Below are positions 10,896-24,047 of a stretch of DNA of 64,000 bases, in pieces (position 1 is the stretch's first letter; the number at the start of each line of letters is the position of its first letter). The position numbers were made by a program, and so were the translations under genes. Under the pieces are notes generated by a model. It ran no database searches. It was given only the letters and a program-made list of their open reading frames with translations, and was not told the DNA's origin. The DNA is from Arenicola marina (lineage: Eukaryota > Annelida > Polychaeta > Arenicolidae), in NCBI GenBank assembly GCA_964019135.1, contig OZ025248.1:11043574-11107573 (forward strand). Direction: 5' to 3'.

Positions 10896-10925
10896 GGCTA
10901 TCCTGTAACACATAAACAAACAAAA
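10896..10925 (-). promoter_or_regulatory. 3' splice site just before the STEAP-like start codon
   Basis: On the minus strand a T-rich tract (tttgtttatgtgttacag) ends in CAG, then GATAGCC and the ATG. This implies a 5' UTR intron, with the promoter and first exon somewhere beyond 10.9 kb. The first exon was not identified. Confidence 0.6.
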
Positions 10926-12600
10926 AAAGATGAAGAAAAGAGCAGTTGATCAGTGTGCTGTCAATATCCCTTGGTTTAAAGCTTGTATGCGTCTTAATTG
11001 ACCCACCCGCATACACTTGTTTTCCATACAAAACATGTTATGCTACATGTAAGTTAAAATAAGTCGCTGTATGACTATCGTACCCTATGTGACTACAGAA
11101 CAATGTCAACATCAACAATTCCCTACCCATTTAATACTTGTTACAGTTCTCGTTGCCTGACGTACATATGTCAATATAGCACTTCATGACAATAAAGACC
11201 GGCTTGTTATAAACAACAGGACTGTGTCAACTATCTCATATAACACAAACACCAGAAACATGCAAACAGTATTTATGTCTTACGTTGAGCAAAACCAGTC
11301 TGCCCCCTTCTTCTTTCAACATTATTCTGGTCTGACATGGCATTAATTGGTGCGTATTACCGTTATGCTTCTTACAACTGAGTGTATTGCGAATGTGCCA
11401 CGGGGGGATGTACTTATTACCAGGATCCTAAGTTATGCTTTTTACGATCGTGCTATTATGAAGCCAATATATATCTGTATCCAGAAATGAATGTCTCACC
11501 TTGTTGGTCCGCAGTAAGTCAGCTTATAATCCCACGTGGTCCCTTCCGGCGCTTTCACTTGTCAAAGCCGAGACGGTATTAAGCGCAAGGCCCCCAACTC
11601 GATCGTCTGTTTCGCGTATGGCGTCGAGTGTTGTGAGGGCGGCGACCGGGGAACCCGCTGTATGTGGGACTGGTTATTTCTTACTTGAGGTACAGGCTCC
11701 AGCTCCAGTGAGACTGGGATGTGTCTCACCAACAGTTTACTAATGGTAACAGTGCCTTTCCTCGGGTCCCTTTCGGAGCTTTATAGTCGGTTTTTAGTTT
11801 TTATGCCTTTCGCGTCAGACACAGCGTGAGACTGACTAACTGGACTGACTGTTGCCTAGCAACACCCGACATGTGAAGCACGAGATAGGACGTCTGTCTG
11901 GCCTCCCTCCACCCAACCCACCCATCCCCGCCCTAGTCCCCATCTACCCCCACCCTCTTTAGCCTCATTACATCTGGGGACGGAGGCGGGTATCTTTAGG
12001 TGCAAAACCTCACAAAGGCAATGAACCAGGCCATTATCATATTTTATGGCCGCTCGTATCCAACGCACCCAGTCGTGTTAGTCACAGCGCCGTTTTCCTC
12101 TTTTAATTTCTTCTTTTTCTTGTGAAACGTGACTAAAAACAGCATCCGGCAAGTGGGTTGAGTGCACGGTGTACTACTTCACGGTGACCCATTTAGCGGA
12201 CCGCCTCGGTGGTGTATGTGAAACCCCAGCCACGGCACTGAGAGCGACCTTCACGTTACAGGGCAAGCCATTCACGTACCAGTCAGCCGAGGCACTGGAT
12301 GCCTGCACTCCCTCCTCCTAAACGAATAACAAGCGGTGATATTGCGATCCAGGGGAGACTTGTTTGTATCGTGGAGGTAGGCGATAAACCACCGAGGGCG
12401 GTGTTTGCCTCTCTTTACAACATAACCTGTTGTTGTCGATGAACGGTCTTGAGGATGTAACCCTGGGGGGACTTAATACATTGCTGGGATCGGGGAGTTC
12501 GCCGGTAAAGCCCCCCTTTTTCACCGCTAAAATCCGCTCGGTTGGGTCGTTTTACCGCCAAAATCCGCTCGGAAGGGGTATTTTTGGGCGGCAACCCGCT
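10926..12600. other. Upstream region of the STEAP-like gene
   Basis: No coding region supported. The non-coding first exon and promoter of the STEAP-like gene may be here, but I cannot place them. A C-rich stretch lies at 11900-11960. Confidence 0.35.
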
Positions 12601-13861
12601 CTATATGAACGCACATTTACGACCCCCCCTCCGACCTTTTGGTGGTATCTTTTTCATCCCAAATATCCGGTCTTTTTTTGGTGGTATCTTTTTCATCCCA
12701 AATATCCGCTCTCTCGGGCATCAAGGCACTCGCAGAACCCCCCCCCCCCCCCCCCCCCCCGTGGACGTACTTGTGTCGCTGAGTCATCGCGTCGACGGTT
12801 AACGAACGGCGCATGACTTGACTGACGCGTCATACAATTTATTATCGACTGTCGTCATTGGGCGTTCCCGTTTCGTGTATTAGCACAAACAGTCCCCGCC
12901 ATCCAACTGCCCCCCCCCCCTCCCTCCACCTCCCCCTCCGCGGCCATGTGACTTCACATGTCGTGCGATGACCCAAAATCAGTACAGGATATGTGAAACG
13001 TCAGACCGCACGAAAACATGTGTGGTGTTGTGAGGCGCGGAGGGAGGGGCAGGAGGCGGAGGTAGTGGGGTGGGGGAGAGGCAGGCGGCTTAGGTAGTGG
13101 GGTGGGGAGGGGCAGGAGGCGGAGGCAGTGCTGTTGGGGGGGGGGGGCATGAACTTGGCACGCGCGCCAGGCAGGCAGTCTTTATGGCAGCACTAGCTGC
13201 CCCGCGAGCGGAGCGTTCGTACTAATAAGCGAAAGAAATAACAGTAGGACTTTTGTAGTAGTAGGTAGTTTGTTTGTACAGAATACTCAAATTGCGGCTA
13301 AAGCACGCTAATAAAGGAATATCAGTCCAGTAAACTAAGGCCCAAGCTCAAACATTGATTGAGTGAAAAAAAGGGGTTGATTTGAGTGAAAAAAGGGGCT
13401 GTTTCCCGCCCGTTGTTCGTCATTTAACGTACCATCAGTGGACAAAATTTGCTACTGATGGGAAGTTGTGGACGCGAGACAGTACGGGATTTGTTTGTTT
13501 TGATGACGGTTCGGGCGATAATTCGTTGGGAAAAATATTATTACTGTTGGCACCAAGCCAGGTAGCCCGCCGCAGGCATGGTCACCATGCGGGATAAGCA
13601 CCCGAAAGCGATATTATGCGCGGGAGAAGGTGATAAGCACCCAGTGGTTGTGTTGACACATGCGATAGTGTTGATACATCTAAGAGCGACGGTTGGATAT
13701 ATAGGTTCAAGGCGGCTGCTGATGCCAATGTGCAGCGGCATAGTGGGACAGACAGCTTCATTTTATTAGTATAGAGATACTATGAAACAACACGTGACGG
13801 TCTGCTATGAATAGCAAACTGAAGTAGCTTTATCTATCGCCACAGATCAAAAAATTCTCAG
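12601..13861. other. Low-complexity intergenic stretch with homopolymer runs
   Basis: It contains two adjacent copies of a 35-bp repeat at about 12638-12712 (ttttggtggtatcttttt...), a long poly-C run at about 12739-12761, another near 12908-12920, G-rich repeats (ggggaggggcaggaggcgg type) at about 13035-13125, and a poly-G run near 13135-13148. No gene seen. Confidence 0.5.
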
Positions 13862-14040
13862 TATCGAATGTCGATATTTCACGACGTTCCGTGTGGCTTT
13901 TTGGCTAAGTTGAGTGTCGTTTTTTTTCAAAAATCTGTGTCGATGTCGTTTTTTTTTAGATACTCAGTGTCAGAATGTGGGGGTCAATGTCGAATGTCGA
14001 TTTTTCCAATATGCCTGTGTCTCGTGTCGCCATTTACCCC
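13862..14040. repeat. Dispersed repeat, family A, copy 1
   Basis: A T-rich stretch built on recurring tgtcgattttt and cagtgtc words. It is clearly related to 24048-24242 over its whole length (shared aaaatctgtgtcgatgtcg, tcaatgtcgaatg and caatatgcctgt). No coding content. Confidence 0.65.
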
Positions 14041-14044
14041 TAAA

Positions 14045-14210
14045 AAGGGGCCGGCCCGGTAGCTCAGTGGGTTAAAGGGCGCTCGTTGCTTGTATGATGG
14101 CAGGCTGCATACGTCAATATGATAAATCTTACTTCTTTGGGAACGCATGAATAACTATACATGTATATGTATGCACGTGCTCAACTGACCACAGGCGGCA
14201 AATGCAAATA
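14045..14210 (+). repeat. tRNA-derived SINE-like element
   Basis: It starts with a box A-like tRNA head (ggtagctcagtgggttaaag) and ends in an A-rich tail (aaataaacataaacat). The box B is not clear, so this is an old or different family from the two SINEs in BLTP1. It directly follows the dispersed repeat. Confidence 0.45.
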
Positions 14211-15394
14211 AACATAAACATATCGACGTCACTATGGATACCGAAAATAGGTGACAGATAGTGTAGGTCTTCGGTGGGGGGAGATATGGCCACGCACCGG
14301 AAATAAGCTCAATATTATATAATTACAATTGAGATTTTGGAGATTTTGTTTTCACTGTATTTAGAATTTAATTCGTCATTTATTAAACTCTTACCTAGCT
14401 AATATCACAAATCCATTATCGAAACATGAACTAGCTGGAAATGTTTTTCACTCGTATCGTGGGGTTCCTACTCGTGACAATGTGTCACATCATGCGATCA
14501 TCTATGACTAACAGAGCGGTGCTATATATAGAGCGCTATGGAATGTCCGGAATATCGGCTTACGGTTACGTACGTAATAAAGTATGCAAGGCAAAATGAT
14601 GGTTTGTATGCAATACACAGTGCAGCAATGCTTAAACCCAACACAACAACGTGCCAATACAGATCCAAAGTTGCACAGAGGAATATGTGAAGTAATTCGC
14701 ATAAATAAGAAATAATATATAATCGTATAAATAAGTTGACAACTAATTTATTACAAATGATTTGGACCAAGAGTCAATGGCGGTGTGCACGTTTACAGCG
14801 TATATGGCTCGAGATTTTAAGTAGGCCAAGTCTCTTCAACGTTATCCCGACCATATGACACCATGACTGATAACTTACGTTACGTTCCAATTAACTCCTG
14901 CTGAGGCTCTGGTGTCATATATCTTTCATTTATCTACTAATTATCTACTAATAATGATTTCTCACAAAACACGTATGATTACATATGCCTTTTTTAGATC
15001 TCCATGTTGTGTTGTTACATGTTGTAGTTGGTATATAAACGGAACAGCTGAAACCGTGACGACAACATAATACATAATGTTGATGTCGGACCACAAATGT
15101 TGTTTTCTAGCTGTCATTATCGCTGCTGGCCGTGAGCCAGATCCGGGTATGGCTTGTATCAACGGGTCACACGGGTTCACGTTCCTGGAAAATACCACAA
15201 AACTAAATATCCTCTGGAATAGATATCGCTCGACGGCATCTGGCGCGCCAGCCTGGTAAACAATTTTTTTCCCCGTTCTTTACCGCCGGAACTGCTGCTG
15301 CTACCAACTTACTACCCTTGCGAGTGAGGCCCGAATGTTTTTTTTTATATCGCACCAGCCTCGTATCCGTGCATTTACATTCACATGAGTTAAC
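14211..15394. other. Intergenic, AT-rich, nothing recognised
   Basis: Short open frames only, with no domain or splice pattern that I can support. Confidence 0.35.
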
Positions 15395-15640
15395 CATCAT
15401 GAACTGGGAACGTGGCACAGCCCGGGAATTAGCCAACCGTCGTGATCAAGGATTTATATTAATCGTGATCTAGGAATTTTAATCATAAATAACGGTGAAT
15501 CGGGAAATCGCTAATTTATATCATGTATCCGCCCTTCCTGTGCATGCTGTGAGTTATCATTTTTAATTCATCGTGACCAGGTAATAAAGAAATTTATTCT
15601 TCGTGATCTGGGAACAAGACCCCCCCCCCACCCCCACCCC
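15395..15640. repeat. Dispersed repeat, family B, copy 1
   Basis: Related to 18938-19140 (shared taaataacggtgaat, gtatccgcccttcct, and ttcatcgtga near the end), and both copies end in a C run. Within the copy, cgtgat(c/g)(a/t)(a/g)gga words recur, so it may itself be an old tandem repeat. Confidence 0.6.
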
Positions 15641-16320
15641 TCCCAATTGCCCGCCCCCGGCTGTATTTCATATACATATTCCTGTTAGAAAGTTACAACT
15701 TAATTACTCGATCGATCGTGAGTCATGGGGGTACACTCAGTGACATTATCAATCGAAATGAATCAGATTTACAGTTACACATACAGCAATAATTTCTCTC
15801 AAAAACTTCAAATATGTTTAGAATGAAAGAGAAAATGGCCTACATAGATTGTATGCAATAATTTAATAACAGGGAATGTTGTGAAGCAACCTTGGGTCAA
15901 AGAAACTGCGGGAAACTTTGGCTTTCTTATGCACTAAAAATTCGGACTTCGTTGTCGTTTTATTTTGCCTTTTAGTATAATTAGCATTTATTTTGTAGGA
16001 CATTTTTCGACAAGAGAGCGCGTGGAATGCCAATATGCGTTGACATTTATTTTAGGGGTGTATTTTAATCGAAACTTCACCGACACCTCTGAAACTTACA
16101 AATAAGCATTTAAGGGAACAAATATGGAGCCTAGTTGCCTCATGATCCTAATATCGAGATCTGAAAAAGATTGCTCATGTATGGTTGGTTGTCTCGTGTG
16201 ATGTTTTCTACGGATCTGATACTGATGGGTAGTAGGGAATGAGAGTGCGAGGAGATGATAAGGAGGGAATGGACCGTCAGGAGAGGACAAGGAGAGAGTG
16301 AGACTAGCAAGAGAGGATAA
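15641..16320. other. Intergenic, with decayed minisatellite units at its right end
   Basis: No gene. From about 16205 degenerate purine-rich units of the following 30-bp array can be recognised (aggagaggacaaggagagag type). Confidence 0.45.
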
Positions 16321-17600
16321 GGAGAACATGGGTCTGCCAAGAGAGTGTCGGAAGAGAAGGATTATGAAATGGGAGTGCGCCAGGAGCGGACACGGAGCAA
16401 ATGGAAGTGCCAGGAGCGAACACGGAGCGAATGAAAGTGCCAGGAGCGGACACGGAGCAAATGAAAGTGTCAGGAGCGGACACGGAGCAAATGGACGTGC
16501 CAGGAGCGGACACGGAGCAAATGGAAGTGCCAGAAGCGGACACGGAGCGAATGTAAATGCCACGAACGGACACGGAGCGAATGAAAGTGCCAGGAGCGGA
16601 CACGGAGCAAATGGAAATGTCAGGAGCGAACAAGGAGCAAATGAAAGTGCCAGGAGCGGACACGGAGCAAATGGAAGTGCCAGGAGCGGACACGGGTCGA
16701 ATGAAAGTGCCAGGAGCAGACACGGAGCAAATGGAAGTGCCAGGAGCGGACACGGAGCAAATGGAAGTGCCAGGAGCAAATACGGAGCAAATGGAAGTGC
16801 CAGGAGCGGACACGGAGCGAATGGAAGTGCCAGGAGCGGATACGGAGCAAATGGAAGTGCCAGGAGCGGACACGGAGCGAATGGAAGTGCCAGGAGCGGA
16901 CACGGAGCAAATGGAAGCGCCAGGAGCGGACATGGAGCAAATGGAAGTGCCAGGAGCGGATACGGAGCAAATGGAAGTGCCAGGAGCGGACACGGAGCGA
17001 ATGAAAGTGCCAGGAGCGGATACGGAGCAAATGGAAGTGCCAGGAGCGGACACGGAGCGAATGGAAGTGCCAGGAGCGGACACGGAGCGAATGGAAGTGC
17101 CAGGAGCGGATATGGAGCAAATGGAAGTGCCAGGAGCGGATACGGAGCAAATGGAAGTGCCAGGAGCGGACACGGAGCAAATAGAAATGCCACGAGCGGA
17201 CACGGAGCGAATGAAAGTGCCAGGAGCGGACACGGAGCGAATGGAAGTGCCAGGAGCGGTTACGGAGCAAATGGAAGTGCCAGGAGCGGACACAGAGCAA
17301 ATGGAAGTGCCAGGAGCGGATACGGAGCAAATGGAAGTGCCAGGAGCGGACACGGAGCGAATGGAAGTGCCAGGAGCGGACACGGAGCAAATGGAAATGT
17401 CAGGAGCGGACACGGAGCAAATGGAAGTGCCAGGAGAGGATAATGAGGGAAAGGGAGTGTCAGGAGAGGAAAGTGTGTGAATGGGAGTGTCAAGAAAAGA
17501 TAATGAGGAAATGGAAGTATAGCAGCTAAGAGAGGACAAGCAAGGAATGGAAATGCCAGAAGATCCAGAGGGAATGAGTGCCAGAATATGAGTGTCAGGA
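16321..17600. repeat. 30-bp minisatellite with decayed edges
   Basis: Core 16381-17430 is 35 units of 30 bp with substitutions only and no length change. The consensus starts caggagcggacacggagcaa. Units on both sides (16321-16380 and 17431-17520) keep the 30-bp register but are strongly diverged, and beyond that the register fades. The unit has no stop in several frames, so long open frames appear on both strands. I see no start context, splice sites or known domain that would make this a gene. Confidence 0.92.
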
Positions 17601-18159
17601 TAAGGAAGATAATGTTAAAAGGGATGAGCGATTGGGAATCCCTGAGGTGGAGGGAAATAGCGAGTATTCAGAGCTAGAAGAAACGTAATTTAGTCGGTGA
17701 ACCAGATAAAAGGGGAAAAAATTGCGGCTATAGGAGTGTCAATAGAGCTTGGTATAAGTGCAGTATGAGGGGCGTGTGATAATTAAAAGAAGATGCTGAT
17801 TGAGGGAAGGAGATGAGAATGTCAGGGTAGGAGAAGGAGCATCGGCGAGAGTAGGCTACCCTGACGGGGATAATTTGATTTGCAATGCCCCTGCCCTCGT
17901 GTTCAATGGGCGGTCACCCCAACTCTTGCCTGTCTGGGCGGTCACTTCGCTTCCCCCTTTTTAATTCACCGCTCATGTTCAGATCAAAATAAACAGAGCG
18001 CAAAATCCGCGGTCGGCATGAGTGTCGCACTTGCTGAACAGCACGAATCATGAAGATCCTTAAACAGTACCATAAATAAATCAATGGACACGTGTTGTGT
18101 TCATTAATTTAGTCTAGTTGTTATAATATTAATTACAGAGTTTGCAGGTCAAAATACTG

Positions 18160-18193
<34 letters not shown>

Positions 18194-18937
18194 CGTATTG
18201 CTGGACCTTGAAGCCATGTTGGAAATCCTCGTGATCCTCTTCTGGGTGGGGAGCAATTTCCGGGAGTGAAATGTACCACGTGACCGCGCTATCGGAACAC
18301 AATCTCTGCGTTCGGTTATGCACTCCGCGGAGTCAGACTTCTCTACTAGCATACCCGAACACACCCCTTAGAGAGTGGCCGGCCTAGTTAGAGGCGACCG
18401 CTGCCTGGGGTGTTGTATAATCGCTGAAAACGTCGCCAAGCCGTCGCGACAGTACTATAAGAAGCCGCCCCCCCCACTCCCACCCCCTAAGAATATGGTG
18501 GGGAGGGGGGGGGGGAGGCTGGGAGAGTCAGGTCAACAGAAAGAGGGAGAGTTAATATCAGTGACCGGAGAGGCGAAGCGGCAGGGTAGGGGAGTGCCAG
18601 GAGAGGAGGGGGAAAGCAATTAAAATATGTGGCCACGTGTTATGCGATCGGAACGAGTAACACTATCAATGGTGACAACAAACATGACGGTGAAGTCTCA
18701 TAGTGATACCGGCAGTACCGCCAGCTGTGTTCATACTGTTTTTCCAAAACTTTTGCCATAAACATTACGGTACACTTATCTACTGGCTCGTCGGTACAGG
18801 TCCAGTACTACAGGATAGTAAAGGCTCGGTAACGGGTTTCTCATTTCACCGTGAAATGACAATGGGAAACAAATCAAATAGTGAAATGGGAATGAGAAAC
18901 ATAATCGTTTGTAAACTGGGAATGGTGTATTAATTAA
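17601..18937. other. Intergenic, with a (TA)n microsatellite
   Basis: (TA)n at about 18158-18191. Mixed C and G runs at about 18466-18512. A weak SINE-like word (ggccggcctagttagaggcg) is at about 18377. No gene supported. Confidence 0.4.
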
Positions 18938-19140
18938 CCGACCGTCGGGATGAGAGACTTTCATTTGTTGTGAACTGGGAATTCTTGATATTAAATAACG
19001 GTGAATGGGGAAATCACCACAGCTATTGATATCAGGTATCCGCCCTTCCTTTTTATGCGGGGAGTTCTCCCTTTATTCATCGTGACTTGGGAATAAAGAA
19101 ATGTGTTCTTCGTTAACAGAGAACACGACCCCCCTTGCCC
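18938..19140. repeat. Dispersed repeat, family B, copy 2
   Basis: Second copy of the repeat at 15395-15640 in the same orientation, about 3.5 kb away. Similarity is moderate with several small length differences, so the copies are not recent. Confidence 0.6.
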
Positions 19141-22100
19141 CCCACCCCCCCTCCCCCAGTCGATAGTCTGTTGTTTGACGACCATCGCCATTTAATTGCT
19201 GCACGTAGGATTTAAATAAACGAATTGAAAAAGATTACTGATACCTATTTAAATTTGTTTAATTTAACATACATACTGCTCTGTTAAAATGCATAGTGCT
19301 ATACCGGGCCAATTCCGAATACTGTACCGGGCTTGTGTCGCATACTGTACCGGGCCACTGCCCCATACTGTATTGGGCCAATGACGCCCTGGTACAGGCC
19401 AGTACTTGGCCACTACCGGCAAACATTACTAGCCCATTACAACGCCAGTGTGCAAGCGGTACTAGACCAGTACTGTGTGCCGGTAATGGGCTGATAAAAT
19501 CTGATACTGGCTGAGTGTATCCGGCCAGTCACCAGGTCATGTTTACTGGGGAAGCTCGAGATGGTGGTACCAGGGGACGCCGGTGAGGGTGACAGTTGGG
19601 TGTGGGCAGGTGAAGTGGGGATGTATCGAATTGAGACACGATGTCGCGTGCCGCCTGGCTCTGCCTCAATCAACGCTTCCGGCTCCCAAGGGCGCACAAC
19701 TCTCCCTTCTTCAAGCTCCCTGTGACGCACATCGTTTTCTTCTTCAAACATATTCGTGATCATCAAAGATGTTCCGATTCAGTGGACATATCATCCAGTT
19801 TGCTAAAGATAATCGTTTCTGTTAGAGAATACATATTAAACTGGATGCGGGTAAAACGGCCCACTGGGTCATTTTGCCTCAAGCAGCGTCATTTTGCCCC
19901 TGTTAGTAACCTAAACATTTGACCGCTGTATGCAAAATACGGCGCAGTATATTCCGCATCTGAATTACGTTTGGGGCTTGACTTGGACTTATCTTTGATC
20001 GTGTTAATTTATCAAAATTGTCCCCCAAGCTAGTATCCATTAAGTTCTACTTTCTTCCACTGTTTACCATAGATGGCAACAGCCCATAATCTGTTACTTC
20101 GGTAACGATTACCAGCTGTCTGCTTCAGCGTCCATGTAGATTTGTTAAAGTTGCATGTGGAGTTGTTTCGCTGTTTTGGAATGCCAAATTTGCGTATAAG
20201 AACACAAACCTAAGGCCTTAAGCTTCATAACAGACAATAAACACCTACCATATCGCTCACCAATTATCTGCCAATGAGCAAAACATTTCAAATTCATGAA
20301 TTGTCCGCCACAAAAATGAAAACTTGTGCTGATTTGAAACGTCATAAACGTGTGTACACAAGTCGTTTACCGGTGCCACCGACAGGGGGCCCAAGCGCTA
20401 AATGATATGAGACAATAGAAGCGTCCGGAGCGCCACTTTTTCTTTGGCTGTGGCCGTTGACACTGCTTGTGGTCAAAGGTAACATTTCCTGTTTATGTTT
20501 ATTTTGGTACAGCCGTTGCAACGGTCAGCTCCACATGTAACTTTAAGGTATCAAGTAACAAACAGGACCAAATATAAAACGCTTCAATACAGGTGGCAGC
20601 ACCACAATTGTTTGTTGTGAACGAGAAGCTGACGAGTATGTCCAGGTGTCCGTTTACGCCCTGGCCGAACCCAATCTCTGGTCACCTTTTTGAAGTCCAC
20701 ACCTCTCCCCCACACGGTTATTAAAAGAGGTGGGACTTCACAACGTTACGTAAACACGTCTAGGGGCCAGCGCTTCGTGAAACTCTCCTGTGTGGAGGTA
20801 AATTGACGTTCTCCTGTATGGACGTATCGGCGTCATCGCCGAAATCATCAACTGTTTTCACGTCCGGGACATCGCCGGGACATCAGTAAAAAAACTATTG
20901 TATACATTCACGTCTGGACGTTTTCACGTCCCATCACTTTATACTCTGAAATGTGTGTCGTGTGTTGCCTTTTGGACAAGCAGACAAGAAACAGGTTAGG
21001 GAAGTACTCAGTCTTGGCAGGCAGGCAGTGACCAGACCAGGCGCATTTCTTTGGTAATCCGGGTGTATCTCTACGGTGGACCGAATACGCACATTACGCA
21101 TCGGTTCACCGCCCGACACTTCTTTCACCCGGGTATGGGTGCGCGCGCATGCATTCGGCATGCCGATGTGCCCCGTTTTAAACAGCACGGGGCATTCGAG
21201 AAAAGATGGCGGCTGATTGAAAGGTGATGAGAGTAGGTTGGTTCCAGTGCCTTCATGTGCACCGGATGTCAACTGTGTGTGCATTTCATTGGAATAGGCA
21301 TATCCCTATCGGCACACTCGGAAGTTCCCTGTCACGTGTTGCGGGCCCGGGGCGGGATACCGAACCTGGCCCAAAGAAATGCGCCCACTGTTTGGCCGGC
21401 GTGTTCTTTACAAGCGTGACACCAACAACAACAGAAATATGGCTCACCTGATCGATGTTGGTTTTCAAATCACGGCATTTGTTGTAGAATCAGCTTGATG
21501 GGAGCTCTTCCGGTGGTGGTGGGCGATATCGGCGAATGGCGGCTGTCATATCTTCTTTCTCCTTGCGAATGCCTGGATCCTGGTCACGGCACCAATGTGT
21601 AAGATCTCGACCCTGGTCTTTAGCTTACGATTCTCATGTGTGACATGTTTCGGTTCGCCCAGGGCGTGTACGGACTCCTGGCCTTAGTATTCACAATTGA
21701 AGACGCTCGTACATTTCAATAAAGTCCTTTTTTACAGCGGTAGTACATCTCGTTGTGAAGTTAATACTGTATCATTCGGATGCTTCTGACTTCCCAACCT
21801 GTCTCCGAGGTTGTTTGGACTTCAAACTCTGGGCCCGTTATATACCCATAAGCACCCACGCCCCTTGAAGCACACTCCCCTATCAGGAATTTTGGAAGAA
21901 TGTGGCGACAAGATGTTTTCCTACTCTGTCTTTTTTTCCTAAAGTTTGCGCCTCCAGATTTCGGGTCAGACTTACTGGCGCAATATGACACCTTATCTCC
22001 CGTGTTCTGGTTCCAGATCACAAACATCAGGTTCGCCCGCTTCCCTTCCAGAGCTGTATAAGGTCCTATGACTTCCTGACCGGCTGATCCAGAATGTTCC

Positions 22101-22594
22101 AATAAAAATGTACATAGCAAGTAAGCGTCACGAGAACTGGGGAACGCGGCTACATCATCGCTCGTGGGTGCAGTGACCTCACCCACTTCCACGCGGGTCT
22201 CAGTTCACGTGACTGGGTACACAGTTCATTAAGTGACTCACGCGTTGGGTACACCCTGGGCACAAGGACCAAGTCTATAGCTGACGTAAAACGTTAAGAT
22301 AACATAAGATAAAGTTTTATTTAACGTCGATATGTAAAAGTCAACAATAAACATTAGCACAAGTACTATTGTATACTGTCAGGGGCGGGACCAGCGGGGG
22401 GGCGGGGAGCGACCCGGCCATAAGCTGTTGTCTTAACGCGTGGCATACATATATTTGGCCCATGTTTACGTACAGTACGGCGAGGACAAACTAGGTACAG
22501 AGTTTAGATTACGCAATGCTTCCTTCTGGGGGCAGATTAGTCACGCCCAGTGCAGTAAGTACAGGGCGGGGACTTCACAAGAGTCTGATGGATG
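19141..22594. other. Intergenic stretch, one unrecognised open frame
   Basis: At 19296-19420 a short degenerate tandem repeat of about 22-24 bp (atactgtaccgggcc) is visible. A minus-strand frame of 143 codons at 21761-22192 has no domain that I recognise, no homology-like blocks and no clear splice sites. I do not call it a gene. The rest shows nothing specific. Confidence 0.35.
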
Positions 22595-23630
22595 TTAGGA
22601 TGGAGGTGCAGGGGCCAAGTGAGCATGAATCTCGTGGGTGTTAGGACGGGGGATGGGGGGCTGAGGCCAGGGGAGTGCGTGTCGGTGGGCGGGGGAGGGG
22701 GAGAAGTGTAGGATTCTGGTGGGTGTAGGATTCTGGTGGGTGTCGGTGGGCGAGGGGGGGGGGGGATAGAAGTGTAAGAGTCTGGTGAGTGTCGGTGGGC
22801 GAGCGGGGGTGGAGAAGTGTAGGAGTCTGGTGTGTGTCGGTGGGCGAGGGGGGGGGAAGAAGGGTAGAAGTCTGGTGGGCGGGGGGGGGCAGAATTGTAG
22901 AAGTCTGGTGGGTGTCGGTGGGGGGGGGGGCAGGACTACAAGAGTCTGGTGGGTGCCGGTGGACGAGGGTGGGGGTGCAGAATTGTAGGAGTCTGGTGGG
23001 TGTCGGTGGGCGGCGGGGGGGGGGGCAGAAGTGTAGGAGTCTGGTGGGTGTCGGTGGGCGAGGGGGGGGCAGAAGTGTAGGAGTCTGGTGGATGTCGGTG
23101 GGCGGAGGGGGGGTGGGGGGGCAGAAGTGTAGGAGTCTGGTGGGTGTCGGTGGGCGGGGGAGGGCAGAAGTGTAGGTGGGTGTCGGTGGCCGGGGGGGGG
23201 GGGGCAGGAGTACGTGAGTCTCGTGGGTGTCGGTGAGCGGGGAGGGGCAGAAGTGTAGGTGGGTGTCGGTGGGCGGGGGGGGGGGGCAGGAGTACGTGAG
23301 TCTGGTGGGAATCGGTGAGCGGGGAGGGGCAGAAGTGTAGGTGGGTGTCGGTGGGCGGGGGGGGGGCAGAAGTACATGAGTCTGGTGGAGGTCGGTGAGC
23401 TTGGGGGGGGGCAGAAGTGTAGGAGTCTCGTGAGTGTTGTTGGGCGACGGGGCAGAAGTGTAGGAGTCTGGTGGTTGTCGGTGGGCGGGGGAGGCATAAG
23501 TGTAAGAGTCTGATGGGAATCGGTGGGCCGGGGAGGGGGGGGCAGAAGTTTAGGAGTCTGGTGGGCTGTGAGGCTGGTGAGTCCGTGAGGTTGGTGGGCG
23601 GTTGTGGGGGGGGAGTAACAAGACTTTGTT
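22595..23630. repeat. G-rich minisatellite
   Basis: Irregular units of about 40-55 bp with the frame gtgggtgtcggtgggcg, a G run of variable length, then cagaagtgtaggagtctg. G runs up to about 12. The plus strand could form G-quadruplexes. The long proline-, histidine- and threonine-rich minus frames are by-products of the repeat. Variable G-run length makes this area prone to assembly error. Confidence 0.88.
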
Positions 23631-24047
23631 TAACCGATGAACTGGTTAATTGCTTATTAGCTAAAAAAAGTATCAAACAGATTGCGGACTATTGCGTGTC
23701 TGGCACCAATTCCATCTGGCTTATTATCGACATGTTCTGTATCTTCTAGGCGCCTCACTGTGTGGGAATGCGAGCGGGGGGCAAAGTCGGGGGGCGCTAA
23801 GCTCAAGGACACCATATTGAACGAGAACCAACATTTGATTTAGGGTCTGACCAAAGTGGAAATATAGGTCAGAGCATGACCCGAAATGGTTGGTCCCGCT
23901 GTTTACTTAGGGCCGTTTAGGGCTGTTTTCTTTGGACGCGCCAACGCCAGCGTGTATTTTGTGCACATACTGGACGCGCAATGCACCGTTGCGTGCTTCA
24001 TTCAGGAGCTTATACGGGCCTGGAAGGGTGGTCCAGGGTCCAGGGTC
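23631..24047. other. Intergenic, nothing recognised
   Basis: Mixed sequence, with no supported gene and no repeat apart from the beginning of the dispersed repeat that follows. Confidence 0.35.

Noticed and set aside
12739-12761. Long poly-C and poly-G runs as functional sites
   Set aside because: Simple homopolymers whose exact length may be assembly-dependent. No context to support a function.
16096-17539. Long frames on both strands in the 30-bp array (GANGSARSGH and similar)
   Set aside because: Stop-free minisatellite unit. No signal peptide, splice or homology evidence for a repeat protein gene.
21761-22192. A 143-codon minus-strand open frame
   Set aside because: No recognisable domain, no splice or promoter context. 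Could be chance in mixed-composition DNA.
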